From Neorhizobium huautlense (GTDB taxonomy: Bacteria; Pseudomonadota; Alphaproteobacteria; Rhizobiales; Rhizobiaceae): DNA of 64,000 nucleotides. A model generated the notes under the pieces. It saw nothing but the letters and a program-made list of their open reading frames with translations. It made no database searches and had not been told where the DNA came from. A program made the translations under genes and the position numbers. Numbering within the stretch: position 1 is the first letter of the stretch; each line of letters opens with the position of its first letter. Location of the stretch: NCBI RefSeq assembly GCF_030811685.1, contig NZ_JAUSRF010000010.1:62001-126000 (forward strand), given 5' to 3'. Below are positions 17,952 through 25,753 of this stretch, piece after piece.

Positions 17952-18839
17952 ATGGTGCACTACATTCTCGGGATCGATGGCGGGGGAACCAGCTGCCGCG
18001 CGGCGGTGGCGGATGCCGACGGCCGCATTCTCGGTCGTGGCAAAAGCGGTGCCTCCAACATCCTGTCCGATCCCGACAATGCGCTGCGCCATATCGATGA
18101 GGCTGCGCGTCTGGCCTTTCGCGATGCCGGTCTGTCAGAAGATCTGGTGAAATCCTCTTCCGCTCTTCTCGGGCTGGCCGGCAACAATGTCGGCGATGCG
18201 GTCAATTATGTTCTGACCCGCCTGCCATTCAAGCGCTCGAAAATCGTAAATGACGGGCTGATCGCGCTGCAGGGTGCTGTCGGCGCAGAAGATGGCGCCA
18301 TCGCCATTCTCGGCACCGGCACGATCTGCCTGGCGCGCCGCGGCAGTGAACTCACCTCCATTGGCGGCTGGGGTTTTCAAGTCAGCGATCTCGGTAGCGG
18401 TGCCCGTCTTGGCCACGCTGCCTTGCAGGAATGCCTGCTGGCGCATGATGGCGTCCGCTCGGTAACGCCGCTCTCCGCCGAATTGCTGGCGGAATTCGGC
18501 AATGATCCCGAACAGGTGGTCGGTTTTGCCCGCAAGGCCAGCCCCGGCGAGTTTGGCCGTTATGCGCCACGCGTGTTTTTTGCGGCCGAGCGCGGTGATG
18601 AAACGGCCCTGCGCATTCTCCATGCTGCTGCGGGCGAGGTCGATGCCGCGCTCGATGCCGTGGCGGCTATCATGCAAGGGGAGGGGCGTCTCTGCCTGCT
18701 CGGTGGTCTTGCCGGTCTGTATCCGACCTATCTGGCACAGCGCCATCGCAACCGCCTGTCCGAGCCTTTGGCCGATGCGCTCACCGGCGCCGTCTCGCTT
18801 GCCGTGTCCGAATTGGTAGCAGAAGGATTCGGCCGATGA
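17952..18839 (+). CDS. BadF/BcrA-type amino-sugar kinase (GlcNAc/MurNAc kinase candidate)
   Basis: A 295-residue ASKHA-fold kinase with the phosphate-1 motif ILGIDGGGTSCRAAV (about 5-19), AILGTGTICL (phosphate-2) and the C-terminal LLGGLAGLYP adenosine loop. This family includes N-acetylglucosamine kinase and the MurNAc/GlcNAc kinase MurK. It would phosphorylate sugar that arrives unphosphorylated through the ABC importer, before MurQ and NagA. The ATG at 17952 follows GGAGG. Its stop overlaps the start of the GntR gene by 4 nt. Confidence 0.85.
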   Translation: MVHYILGIDGGGTSCRAAVADADGRILGRGKSGASNILSDPDNALRHIDEAARLAFRDAGLSEDLVKSSSALLGLAGNNVGDAVNYVLTRLPFKRSKIVNDGLIALQGAVGAEDGAIAILGTGTICLARRGSELTSIGGWGFQVSDLGSGARLGHAALQECLLAHDGVRSVTPLSAELLAEFGNDPEQVVGFARKASPGEFGRYAPRVFFAAERGDETALRILHAAAGEVDAALDAVAAIMQGEGRLCLLGGLAGLYPTYLAQRHRNRLSEPLADALTGAVSLAVSELVAEGFGR

Positions 18840-19600
18840 GCGAAACGCTTTCCGCCCTTCTGCCGCTCGACGGTTTTCAGGCGGCAAGCGCCGGTCCGCT
18901 TTATCTGAAACTGCGGCAGACGCTGGAAGATGCGATCCGTTCCGGCCGGCTCGCCCATGGCGCGGCGCTTCCGGCCGAACGCGATCTTGCCGATTACGCC
19001 AGCGTCAGCCGCGTCACCGTGCGCAAGGCGGTGGATGATCTGGTGAAAGACGGCCTGCTGATGCGCCGCCACGGCTCCGGCACGTTTGTGGTCAAGCCGG
19101 TATCGCGCGTCGAACAGCCGCTATCGCACCTGACCTCGTTCACCGAGGATATGGCGCGGCGCGGCCTTGCCACGCGGTCGGAATGGCTGGAGCGTGGGCT
19201 TTACCATCCCTCGCCGGAGGAAAGCGTCATGCTCGGCCTTGCGCCCGGCACACTGGTCGCCCGTATCGGCCGCCTGCGCATCGCCAATGACATGCCTCTT
19301 GCCATCGAGCGCGCCAGCCTATCGGCGGAATTTCTGCCCGATCCGACCCGCGTCACCACGTCGCTTTATGCCGAGCTGGAAAAGACCAGCACGCGCCCGG
19401 TGCGTGCCATCCAGCGCATCTCCGCTTGCAACGTGAAAAACCCGGATGCCGGGCTGTTGCAGATGTCGGTCGGTGCCGCAGGTCTGTCGATTGAACGTAT
19501 TTCCTATCTCGGTTCCGGCCGGGTGGTGGAGTTCACACGCTCCCTCTACCGGGGCGATGCCTATGATTTCGTGGCCGAGCTGACGCTTGGCGACCGCTGA
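18836..19600 (+). CDS. GntR/HutC family transcriptional regulator
   Basis: The 254-residue protein has an N-terminal winged helix (PLYLKLRQTLEDAIRSG, LPAERDLADYASVSRVTVR, about 20-85) and a UTRA ligand-binding domain (SFTEDMARRGL to the end, with the SIERISYL strand). Regulators of this subfamily (NagR, NagQ, DasR) respond to GlcNAc-6-P or GlcN-6-P. It sits inside the kinase-SIS-nagA operon with a 4-nt overlap, so autoregulation of both divergent arms is likely through the TTGGTA repeats upstream. Confidence 0.9.
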   Translation: MSETLSALLPLDGFQAASAGPLYLKLRQTLEDAIRSGRLAHGAALPAERDLADYASVSRVTVRKAVDDLVKDGLLMRRHGSGTFVVKPVSRVEQPLSHLTSFTEDMARRGLATRSEWLERGLYHPSPEESVMLGLAPGTLVARIGRLRIANDMPLAIERASLSAEFLPDPTRVTTSLYAELEKTSTRPVRAIQRISACNVKNPDAGLLQMSVGAAGLSIERISYLGSGRVVEFTRSLYRGDAYDFVAELTLGDR

Positions 19601-19614
19601 AAACGGAGACCACG

Positions 19615-20643
19615 ATGACCACCCAGACCCATATGCGCCGCGAGATCGACGAGATCCCGGATGCCGTCGCCCGCCTGCTTGATCGCTCGGCCAAAGACCT
19701 GAAAACCGCAGGCCTTGCCCTGCGTGAAAAGGATCCGGCTTTTTTGATCACCATCGCCCGTGGTTCGTCCGATCACGCCGCCACCTTTATCAAATATGCG
19801 GTTGAGCTTACTGCCGGCCGGCCGGTGGCCTCGCTCGGTCCGTCGCTTGCCTCCATTTATGGGGCAAAGCTAAAACTTTCCGGTGGCGCGGCGATTGCCA
19901 TTTCGCAATCGGGCAAAAGCCCGGATATTGTCGCCATGGCGCAATCGGCCACCGCTGCCGGTGCGGTCACGGTGGCGCTCACCAACACACTGCCGTCGCC
20001 GATCGCATCCGCGTGTGCCCACGCGCTGGATATCCAGGCCGGACCGGAACTCGCCGTTGCCGCCACCAAATCCTTCGTCAATTCCATCGTCGCCGGTCTG
20101 GCGTTGCTGAGCGAATGGACGGATGACGCCGATCTGCGCGCCGCGCTGCGGAACCTTCCCGAAATATTCGGTAAGGCGGTCACCCTGCAATGGGATGATT
20201 TTGCCGCCGAACTCGGCGAGGCCGAATCGCTTTACATGCTTGGCCGTGGCCCGGCGCTTGCCATCGCCAGCGAGGCGGCGCTGAAATTCAAGGAAACCTC
20301 CAACATGCATGCCGAAGCCTATTCGGCCGCCGAAGTACTGCATGGGCCGGTGGCACTGGTGGAAGACAAGTTTCCGCTCCTCGCCTTTGCCGCGCGCGAT
20401 GCGGCGGAAAATTCGGTCGTCGAGATTGTCGATAGCCTTGCCGGCAAACGCGCGCTCGCCTTCGCCACATCGGACAATGTCAAATCCGCCCGTAAACTGC
20501 CCTTCGTGGCCACGGGCCATCCGCTCACCGACGCACTGGCTCTGATCCTGCCTTTCTACGGGTTCGTTGAATCCTGGTCGCGCAGCCGCGGTTTTAATCC
20601 GGATGCACCGGTGGCGCTGAAAAAAGTAACGGAAACACGATGA
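19615..20643 (+). CDS. SIS-domain glucosamine-6-phosphate deaminase-like protein (NagB-II type)
   Basis: The 342-residue protein consists of two SIS domains like the isomerase half of GlmS, without the glutaminase domain. It has TIARGSSDHAATF, ISQSGKSPDIV, AATKSFVNS and the catalytic-loop sequence FKETSNMHAEAYSAAEVLHG. NagB-II proteins convert GlcN-6-P to fructose-6-P and ammonia, which closes the pathway fed by NagA. It is followed by nagA with a 4-nt ATGA overlap. Confidence 0.88.
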   Translation: MTTQTHMRREIDEIPDAVARLLDRSAKDLKTAGLALREKDPAFLITIARGSSDHAATFIKYAVELTAGRPVASLGPSLASIYGAKLKLSGGAAIAISQSGKSPDIVAMAQSATAAGAVTVALTNTLPSPIASACAHALDIQAGPELAVAATKSFVNSIVAGLALLSEWTDDADLRAALRNLPEIFGKAVTLQWDDFAAELGEAESLYMLGRGPALAIASEAALKFKETSNMHAEAYSAAEVLHGPVALVEDKFPLLAFAARDAAENSVVEIVDSLAGKRALAFATSDNVKSARKLPFVATGHPLTDALALILPFYGFVESWSRSRGFNPDAPVALKKVTETR

Positions 20644-21794
20644 CCAAAAAGGCATTTTTCGGCGCGCGCATTTTCGATGGCGAGGCGTGGCATGACGATT
20701 CGGCCTTGATCGCCGCCGGCGGCAAGGTCACGGCGATCTCCGCTGTTTCCGCGCTGCCGCAGGATGCGGAAAAGGTGACGCTTGATGGCGGCATTCTTCT
20801 GCCCGGCTTTATCGACTTGCAGGTGAATGGCGGTGGCGGTGTCATGCTCAATGACCAGCCGAGTGTCGAAGGCCTGTCGCGCATTTGTGCCGCCCACGCC
20901 CGTTTCGGCACGACGGCGCTTTTGCCGACGCTGATCACGGATACAGCGGAGATCACCCGTGCCACGATAGACGCCGGCAGACAGGCGCGGCGTGAGCGCA
21001 TCCCTGGTTTTCTCGGCCTACATCTCGAAGGCCCGCATCTTTCCGTCGCCCGCAAGGGCGCACACGATCCATCATTTATTCGCCCGATGGAGGAGGCCGA
21101 TCTTGAGCTGCTTCTATCTTCGGCAAACGATCTCGGTGTTCTCCTGACCACGATCGCGCCGGAAAACGTCACCGAGGCACAGGTCGCAAAACTGGCTGAG
21201 GCGGGCATCGTCGTCAGCCTTGGTCATACCGAATCGAGTTTCGAGACGGCCGGGCGTTATGAGCGGGTCGGTGCGCGCATGGTCACGCATCTGTTCAATG
21301 CCATGAGCCCGCTTGGCCACCGCGAACCCGGCCTCGTCGGCGCGGCGTTAGAGAGCACCACGCTCCACTGCGGCCTGATTGCTGACGGCATCCATGTCGT
21401 TCCACCCTCCATGGCCGTCGCCCTGCGTGCAAAGCAGGGGCGGGGTCGTATCTTCATCGTTACCGATGCCATGTCGCCCATCGGCACCGATGTGACGAGC
21501 TTTATGCTCAATGGCCGCGAAATCCTGCGCAAGGATGGCCGACTGACATTGGCGGATGGCACGCTCGCCGGTGCCGATATCGACATGCTGTCATCGGTCC
21601 TGTTCGTGCACCGGAAGCTTGGCCTGCCGCTGGAAGAAGCGGTGCGCATGGCCACCGTCTATCCGGCGCAAGCGGTCGGCATTTCGCACAAGGGTCTTTT
21701 GCAGTCCGGTATGGATGCGGATTTTGTGGTCCTGAACGACGACCTGTCGATGAACGCCACCTTTATCGGCGGCACCTGCGTGCATCGCCAATAG
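20640..21794 (+). CDS. nagA: N-acetylglucosamine-6-phosphate deacetylase
   Basis: NagA hydrolyses GlcNAc-6-P to GlcN-6-P and acetate. The 384-residue amidohydrolase has the metal-binding HLEGPHLS (about 125-132), the His of LGHTESSF, HLFNAMSPLGHREPG, ADGIHV and the catalytic Asp in VTDAMSPIG. It ends the kinase-gntR-SIS-nagA operon and overlaps the SIS gene by 4 nt, so the two sequential enzymes are coupled. Confidence 0.95.
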   Translation: MTKKAFFGARIFDGEAWHDDSALIAAGGKVTAISAVSALPQDAEKVTLDGGILLPGFIDLQVNGGGGVMLNDQPSVEGLSRICAAHARFGTTALLPTLITDTAEITRATIDAGRQARRERIPGFLGLHLEGPHLSVARKGAHDPSFIRPMEEADLELLLSSANDLGVLLTTIAPENVTEAQVAKLAEAGIVVSLGHTESSFETAGRYERVGARMVTHLFNAMSPLGHREPGLVGAALESTTLHCGLIADGIHVVPPSMAVALRAKQGRGRIFIVTDAMSPIGTDVTSFMLNGREILRKDGRLTLADGTLAGADIDMLSSVLFVHRKLGLPLEEAVRMATVYPAQAVGISHKGLLQSGMDADFVVLNDDLSMNATFIGGTCVHRQ

Positions 21795-21824
21795 ACGCTC
21801 TTCTGTCTGGGCAGTCTCGGTGGT

Positions 21825-22241
21825 ATGGGCTGGCGCATGCCCGCCACCGCGCCAAACATCGAGAACCGAACCTGCGGCACCTGCACGCTCTGTTGCCGGC
21901 TGCCGGATATCGATCATTTCGACAAGCCGGCGAATGCGTTGTGCAGCCATTGTATCGAAGGGCAGGGCTGTTCGATCTATGCGAACCGCCCATCGCTCTG
22001 TCGCGATTTCCTCTGTCTCTGGCGCACGGATGATTCTCTGCCGCCCGAATGGGATCCGACAATCTCGAAAATGATGATCTATGAACAGGGACCGCAGATC
22101 ACGGTACTTGCCGATCCCGACCACCCGGAAATCTGGCGCAGCGAGCCTTATCGCAGCCAGCTCGAATCATGGGCGGCAAAGGCCGAACCATCGGGCGGTT
22201 ACGTGATCGTGTTCTGCGGGGAAGAGGTGTTCAAGATCTGA
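21825..22241 (+). CDS. YkgJ-type CxxCxxCC cysteine-cluster protein
   Basis: A 138-residue cytoplasmic protein with the cluster CGTCTLCCRLPD, then CSHC, GQGCSIYANRPSLCRDFLC. This is the arrangement of the YkgJ family, thought to bind zinc or an iron-sulfur centre. Function in the family is unknown. It starts 30 nt after nagA and could be read through from it, but the amino-sugar pathway does not need it. The start could also be the second ATG four codons in. Confidence 0.8.
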   Translation: MGWRMPATAPNIENRTCGTCTLCCRLPDIDHFDKPANALCSHCIEGQGCSIYANRPSLCRDFLCLWRTDDSLPPEWDPTISKMMIYEQGPQITVLADPDHPEIWRSEPYRSQLESWAAKAEPSGGYVIVFCGEEVFKI

Positions 22242-22294
22242 CACACAAGGGTGCTAGATGATCTTATATGGGTCGAAAAGTGTCTGGGAAAATT

Positions 22295-22370
<76 letters not shown>

Positions 22371-22438
22371 ATCAGGGTGGTCCGGTATTTTCCGGTCCTG
22401 GGAAACTCCGTGGCGGCGTTCGCTTCGGGAGTGGCGGC

Positions 22439-22467
22439 TAAGTACTTCGTGTTTCTGAGAAGTGCAA
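22439..22467 (-). promoter_or_regulatory. Probable sigma-70 promoter of the tRNA-Ala gene
   Basis: On the minus strand TTGCAC (22467-22462), a 17-nt spacer and TACTTA (22444-22439) place a start site about 60 nt before the mature tRNA 5' end. Confidence 0.45.
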
Positions 22468-22472
22468 GCCGA

Positions 22473-22514
22473 AAAATGCGACCCGGTGAAAAAATCTTGT
22501 CCGGGCCGCATTTT
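22473..22514 (-). terminator. Intrinsic terminator of the TIGR02300 gene
   Basis: Stem aaaatgcg/cgcatttt is extended inward by cccgg/ccggg with one mismatch. On the minus strand the stem ends in a run of T. It lies 9 nt after the stop at 22523. Confidence 0.8.
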
Positions 22515-22522
22515 AAAGAAGA

Positions 22523-22909
22523 TCAGCCTTCTTCGTCGTCGCCGCCGACGCCGATGATGCCCGACATGTCGTCGTCATCGTCTTCTTCGGTTTCGAGGAA
22601 GGTGTCGTCGTCGTCGCCGTCGAGCTCGACGTCGTCATCGCCCAGATCATCCGGGATGTCGTCGTTGTTGCTGCCGTCGTCGTTGTCGTCGTGCGAAACC
22701 ATTTCGGCTTCGTTGTTTTCGGTATCGACTTCCTGGACGTCCTCTTCCTCGGCCTGTTCCATGATGGCGGCCGCCGAGTTTTCCTCGAAGAAGGAAAGTG
22801 GCCAGGATTTGCCGCTGTAAGGCGACACGACCGGGTCACGATTGAGGTCGTAGAATTTCTTGCCGGTATCCGGATCTACGCGTTTGGTTCCAAGTTCCGC
22901 TTTTGCCAC
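22523..22909 (-). CDS. TIGR02300 family protein with acidic tail
   Basis: The 128-residue protein starts with the conserved block GTKRVDPDTGKKFYDLNRDP (about 7-26) and VVSPYSGKSWP that defines this alphaproteobacterial family. From about residue 55 it becomes an extremely acidic Asp/Glu-rich tail with little order. Function is unknown; the N-terminal block looks like a degenerate zinc ribbon. The start is GTG at 22909. In related genomes it sits next to aroA-cmk-rpsA; here cmk follows divergently without aroA. Confidence 0.88.
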   Translation of the reverse strand: MAKAELGTKRVDPDTGKKFYDLNRDPVVSPYSGKSWPLSFFEENSAAAIMEQAEEEDVQEVDTENNEAEMVSHDDNDDGSNNDDIPDDLGDDDVELDGDDDDTFLETEEDDDDDMSGIIGVGGDDEEG

Positions 22910-23173
22910 TGTCGAAAGCCTCGTGAGAATGGGCCGAATAGTATCGGCAATGCCGCATTGTTGCGGTCGTCATATTCAGGTGAAAATGCTAGCCGGTCCC
23001 CTTAGTCGTTGTCCTTTTGCATGTCAAAGGCAATTTGGCTCGGCCAAATCCGGTGGTTTTGCACCATGCGGCAGAAACGGCCGATTCTGCAATATGTTGC
23101 ATCACCGGCATGTCGCCGCTTATGAAGGCGCAGAAAAACATGGTTTGCAGCCGGACCGGCAGGAGAGGCTCTC

Positions 23174-23806
23174 TTGAAACATATCACGATCGCCATCGAT
23201 GGACCCGCCGCCGCCGGAAAGGGGACATTGTCCCGTCGTCTGGCGGAGACCTATGGCTTTCATCATCTCGATACGGGCCTCACCTATCGCGCCACGGCGA
23301 AAGCGCTGATCGATACCGGCCTGCCTTTCGATGACGAAGCGGTGGCGGAAAGAATGGCGCTGGACGTCGATCTCGCCGGCCTCGACCGTTCGGTGCTGGC
23401 AAGACATGAGATCGGCGAAGCCGCCTCCAAGATCGCCGTCATGCCCTCGGTTCGCCGCGCGCTGGTGGAAGCGCAGCGTGCCTTTTCGAAAAAGATGCCG
23501 GGCACGGTGCTCGATGGCCGCGATATCGGCACGGTGGTCTGCCCGGATGCGGCGGTAAAGCTTTATGTCACAGCCTCGCCGGAAGTGCGCGCCCGTCGCC
23601 GGTATGACGAGATCGTCGCCTCGGGGCAGGCCGCCGATTACGATGCCATCGTCGAGGATGTGAAGAAACGCGACGACCGCGATATGAACCGCGCCGACAG
23701 CCCTTTGAGGCCTGCGGATGATGCGGTCTTGCTAGATACCTCGGAAATGAGTATAGAGGCCGCGTTTCAGGCGGCAAAACGCATTGTCGATGCTGCCCTG
23801 AATTGA
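23174..23806 (+). CDS. cmk: Cytidylate kinase
   Basis: Cmk phosphorylates CMP and dCMP. The 210-residue protein has the P-loop [13 protein letters not shown] (about 6-18), LDTGLTYRA, the GRDIGTVV motif and RRYDEI plus RDxxDxxRADSPL in the lid. The start is TTG at 23174 preceded by an AGGAGAGG site; no ATG gives a complete N-terminus. It is upstream of rpsA, as in most proteobacteria. Confidence 0.95.
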   Translation: MKHITIAIDGPAAAGKGTLSRRLAETYGFHHLDTGLTYRATAKALIDTGLPFDDEAVAERMALDVDLAGLDRSVLARHEIGEAASKIAVMPSVRRALVEAQRAFSKKMPGTVLDGRDIGTVVCPDAAVKLYVTASPEVRARRRYDEIVASGQAADYDAIVEDVKKRDDRDMNRADSPLRPADDAVLLDTSEMSIEAAFQAAKRIVDAALN

Positions 23807-23936
23807 GAATTGATGGTCGCCGGTTTTCCGGCAGCCGGCATGCCCCGCAGTTCCAGTCCCCGCGCCGGATTGCTTTTCTTTTGAGAGAAGCGGACTTGAA
23901 CTTCGGGTATTTTTAACTCGAACCCCCCGGCGCTCA

Positions 23937-23951
23937 GTGTCCAGTGGACAC
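23937..23951 (+). promoter_or_regulatory. Hairpin in the rpsA leader
   Basis: A perfect 6-bp stem, GTGTCC-AGT-GGACAC, lies 5 nt before the AGGAG site of rpsA. Ribosomal protein S1 represses its own translation in E. coli through leader hairpins, so this is a candidate control element. Confidence 0.35.
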
Positions 23952-23965
23952 GCCCAGGAGATTTC

Positions 23966-25669
23966 ATGTCAGTATCTACCCCGTCGCGCGAAGATTTCGC
24001 AGCCCTGCTGGAAGAATCCTTTGCCAAGACCGATCTCGCCGAAGGCTATGTAGCCAAGGGTATCGTCACGGCGATTGAAAAGGACGTTGCCGTCATCGAC
24101 GTCGGCCTCAAGGTCGAAGGCCGTATCGCGCTGAAGGAATTCGGTGCAAAGGGCAAGGACGGCTCGCTGAAGGTCGGCGACGAAGTTGAAGTTTACGTCG
24201 AGCGCATCGAAAACGCTCTTGGCGAAGCTGTTCTGTCGCGCGAAAAGGCTCGCCGCGAAGAAAGCTGGGTCAAGCTCGAAGCCAAGTTCGAAGCTGGCGA
24301 GCGCGTCGAAGGCGTTATCTTCAACCAGGTCAAGGGTGGCTTCACCGTCGATCTCGACGGCGCCGTTGCCTTCCTGCCGCGTTCGCAGGTCGACATCCGT
24401 CCGATCCGCGACGTTACCCCGCTCATGCACAACCCGCAGCCCTTCGAAATCCTCAAGATGGACAAGCGTCGCGGCAACATCGTTGTTTCGCGCCGTACGG
24501 TTCTCGAAGAGAGCCGCGCCGAGCAGCGTTCTGAAATCGTTCAGAACCTCGAAGAAGGCCAGGTTGTTGACGGCGTCGTCAAGAACATCACCGATTACGG
24601 TGCGTTCGTTGACCTCGGCGGCATCGACGGCCTACTGCACGTCACCGACATGGCATGGCGCCGTGTGAACCATCCGTCGGAAATCCTGTCCATTGGCCAG
24701 CAGGTCAAGGTTCAGATCATCCGCATCAACCAGGAAACCCACCGCATCTCGCTCGGCATGAAGCAGCTCGAGTCGGATCCGTGGGATGGCATCTCGGCCA
24801 AGTACCCGGTCGGCAAGAAGATCTCCGGTACCGTCACGAACATCACCGACTACGGTGCATTCGTAGAGCTGGAGCCGGGCATCGAAGGCCTGATCCACAT
24901 CTCCGAAATGTCCTGGACCAAGAAGAACGTACACCCCGGCAAGATCCTGTCCACGAGCCAGGAAGTCGACGTTGTCGTTCTCGAAGTCGATCCGTCCAAG
25001 CGCCGTATCTCGCTCGGTCTCAAGCAGACCCTCGAGAACCCGTGGCAGGCATTTGCCTTCAGCCACCCGGCCGGCACTGAAGTCGAAGGCGAAGTCAAGA
25101 ACAAGACCGAATTCGGCCTGTTCATCGGCCTCGAAGGCGACGTTGACGGCATGGTTCACCTGTCGGATCTCGACTGGAACCGTCCGGGCGAGCAGGTCAT
25201 CGAAGAGTTCAACAAGGGCGACATCGTCAAGGCTGTTGTTCTCGATGTTGACGTCGAGAAGGAGCGTATCTCGCTCGGCATCAAGCAGCTCGGCAAGGAC
25301 TCGGTCGGTGAAGCTGCCGCTTCCGGCGACCTGCGCAAGAACGCTGTCGTTTCGTGCGAAGTCATCGCCGTTAACGACGGTGGCGTTGAAGTGAAGCTCG
25401 TCGACCACGAAGACATCGTTTCCTTCATCCGCCGCGCTGACCTCGCTCGCGACCGCGACGACCAGCGTCCGGAGCGTTTCTCTGTTGGTCAGGTTTTTGA
25501 CGCTCGCGTCACCAACTTCTCCAAGAAGGACCGCAAGGTCATGCTGTCGATCAAGGCTCTCGAGATCGCAGAAGAGAAGGAAGCCGTTGCTCAGTTCGGT
25601 TCGTCCGACTCGGGCGCTTCGCTCGGCGACATCCTGGGCGCAGCCCTGAAGAACCGTGGCGGCGAATAA
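23966..25669 (+). CDS. rpsA: 30S ribosomal protein S1
   Basis: S1 brings mRNA to the 30S subunit. The 567-residue protein has six S1/OB repeats; the later ones are marked by GVVKNITDYGAFVDLGGIDG, GTVTNITDYGAFVELEPGIEG and NKTEFGLFIGLEGDVDGM. The last repeat is divergent (DARVTNFSKKDRKVMLSIKA). AGGAG lies 6 nt before the ATG. Codon use is strongly biased, as expected for a highly expressed gene. It is preceded by a 159-nt leader after cmk and followed by an intrinsic terminator. Confidence 0.98.
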   Translation: MSVSTPSREDFAALLEESFAKTDLAEGYVAKGIVTAIEKDVAVIDVGLKVEGRIALKEFGAKGKDGSLKVGDEVEVYVERIENALGEAVLSREKARREESWVKLEAKFEAGERVEGVIFNQVKGGFTVDLDGAVAFLPRSQVDIRPIRDVTPLMHNPQPFEILKMDKRRGNIVVSRRTVLEESRAEQRSEIVQNLEEGQVVDGVVKNITDYGAFVDLGGIDGLLHVTDMAWRRVNHPSEILSIGQQVKVQIIRINQETHRISLGMKQLESDPWDGISAKYPVGKKISGTVTNITDYGAFVELEPGIEGLIHISEMSWTKKNVHPGKILSTSQEVDVVVLEVDPSKRRISLGLKQTLENPWQAFAFSHPAGTEVEGEVKNKTEFGLFIGLEGDVDGMVHLSDLDWNRPGEQVIEEFNKGDIVKAVVLDVDVEKERISLGIKQLGKDSVGEAAASGDLRKNAVVSCEVIAVNDGGVEVKLVDHEDIVSFIRRADLARDRDDQRPERFSVGQVFDARVTNFSKKDRKVMLSIKALEIAEEKEAVAQFGSSDSGASLGDILGAALKNRGGE

Positions 25670-25700
25670 TCGTCTCGCTTAGAACTTTCTGAAATGAAGA

Positions 25701-25730
25701 GGCCGCCGGATGAAAATCCGGCGGCCTTTT
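25701..25730 (+). terminator. Intrinsic terminator of rpsA
   Basis: A perfect 11-bp GC-rich stem (25701-25711 with 25716-25726) with a GAAA tetraloop is followed by TTTT. Confidence 0.93.
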
Positions 25731-25753
25731 CGTGGTCATCATGCGGTTTCGAT

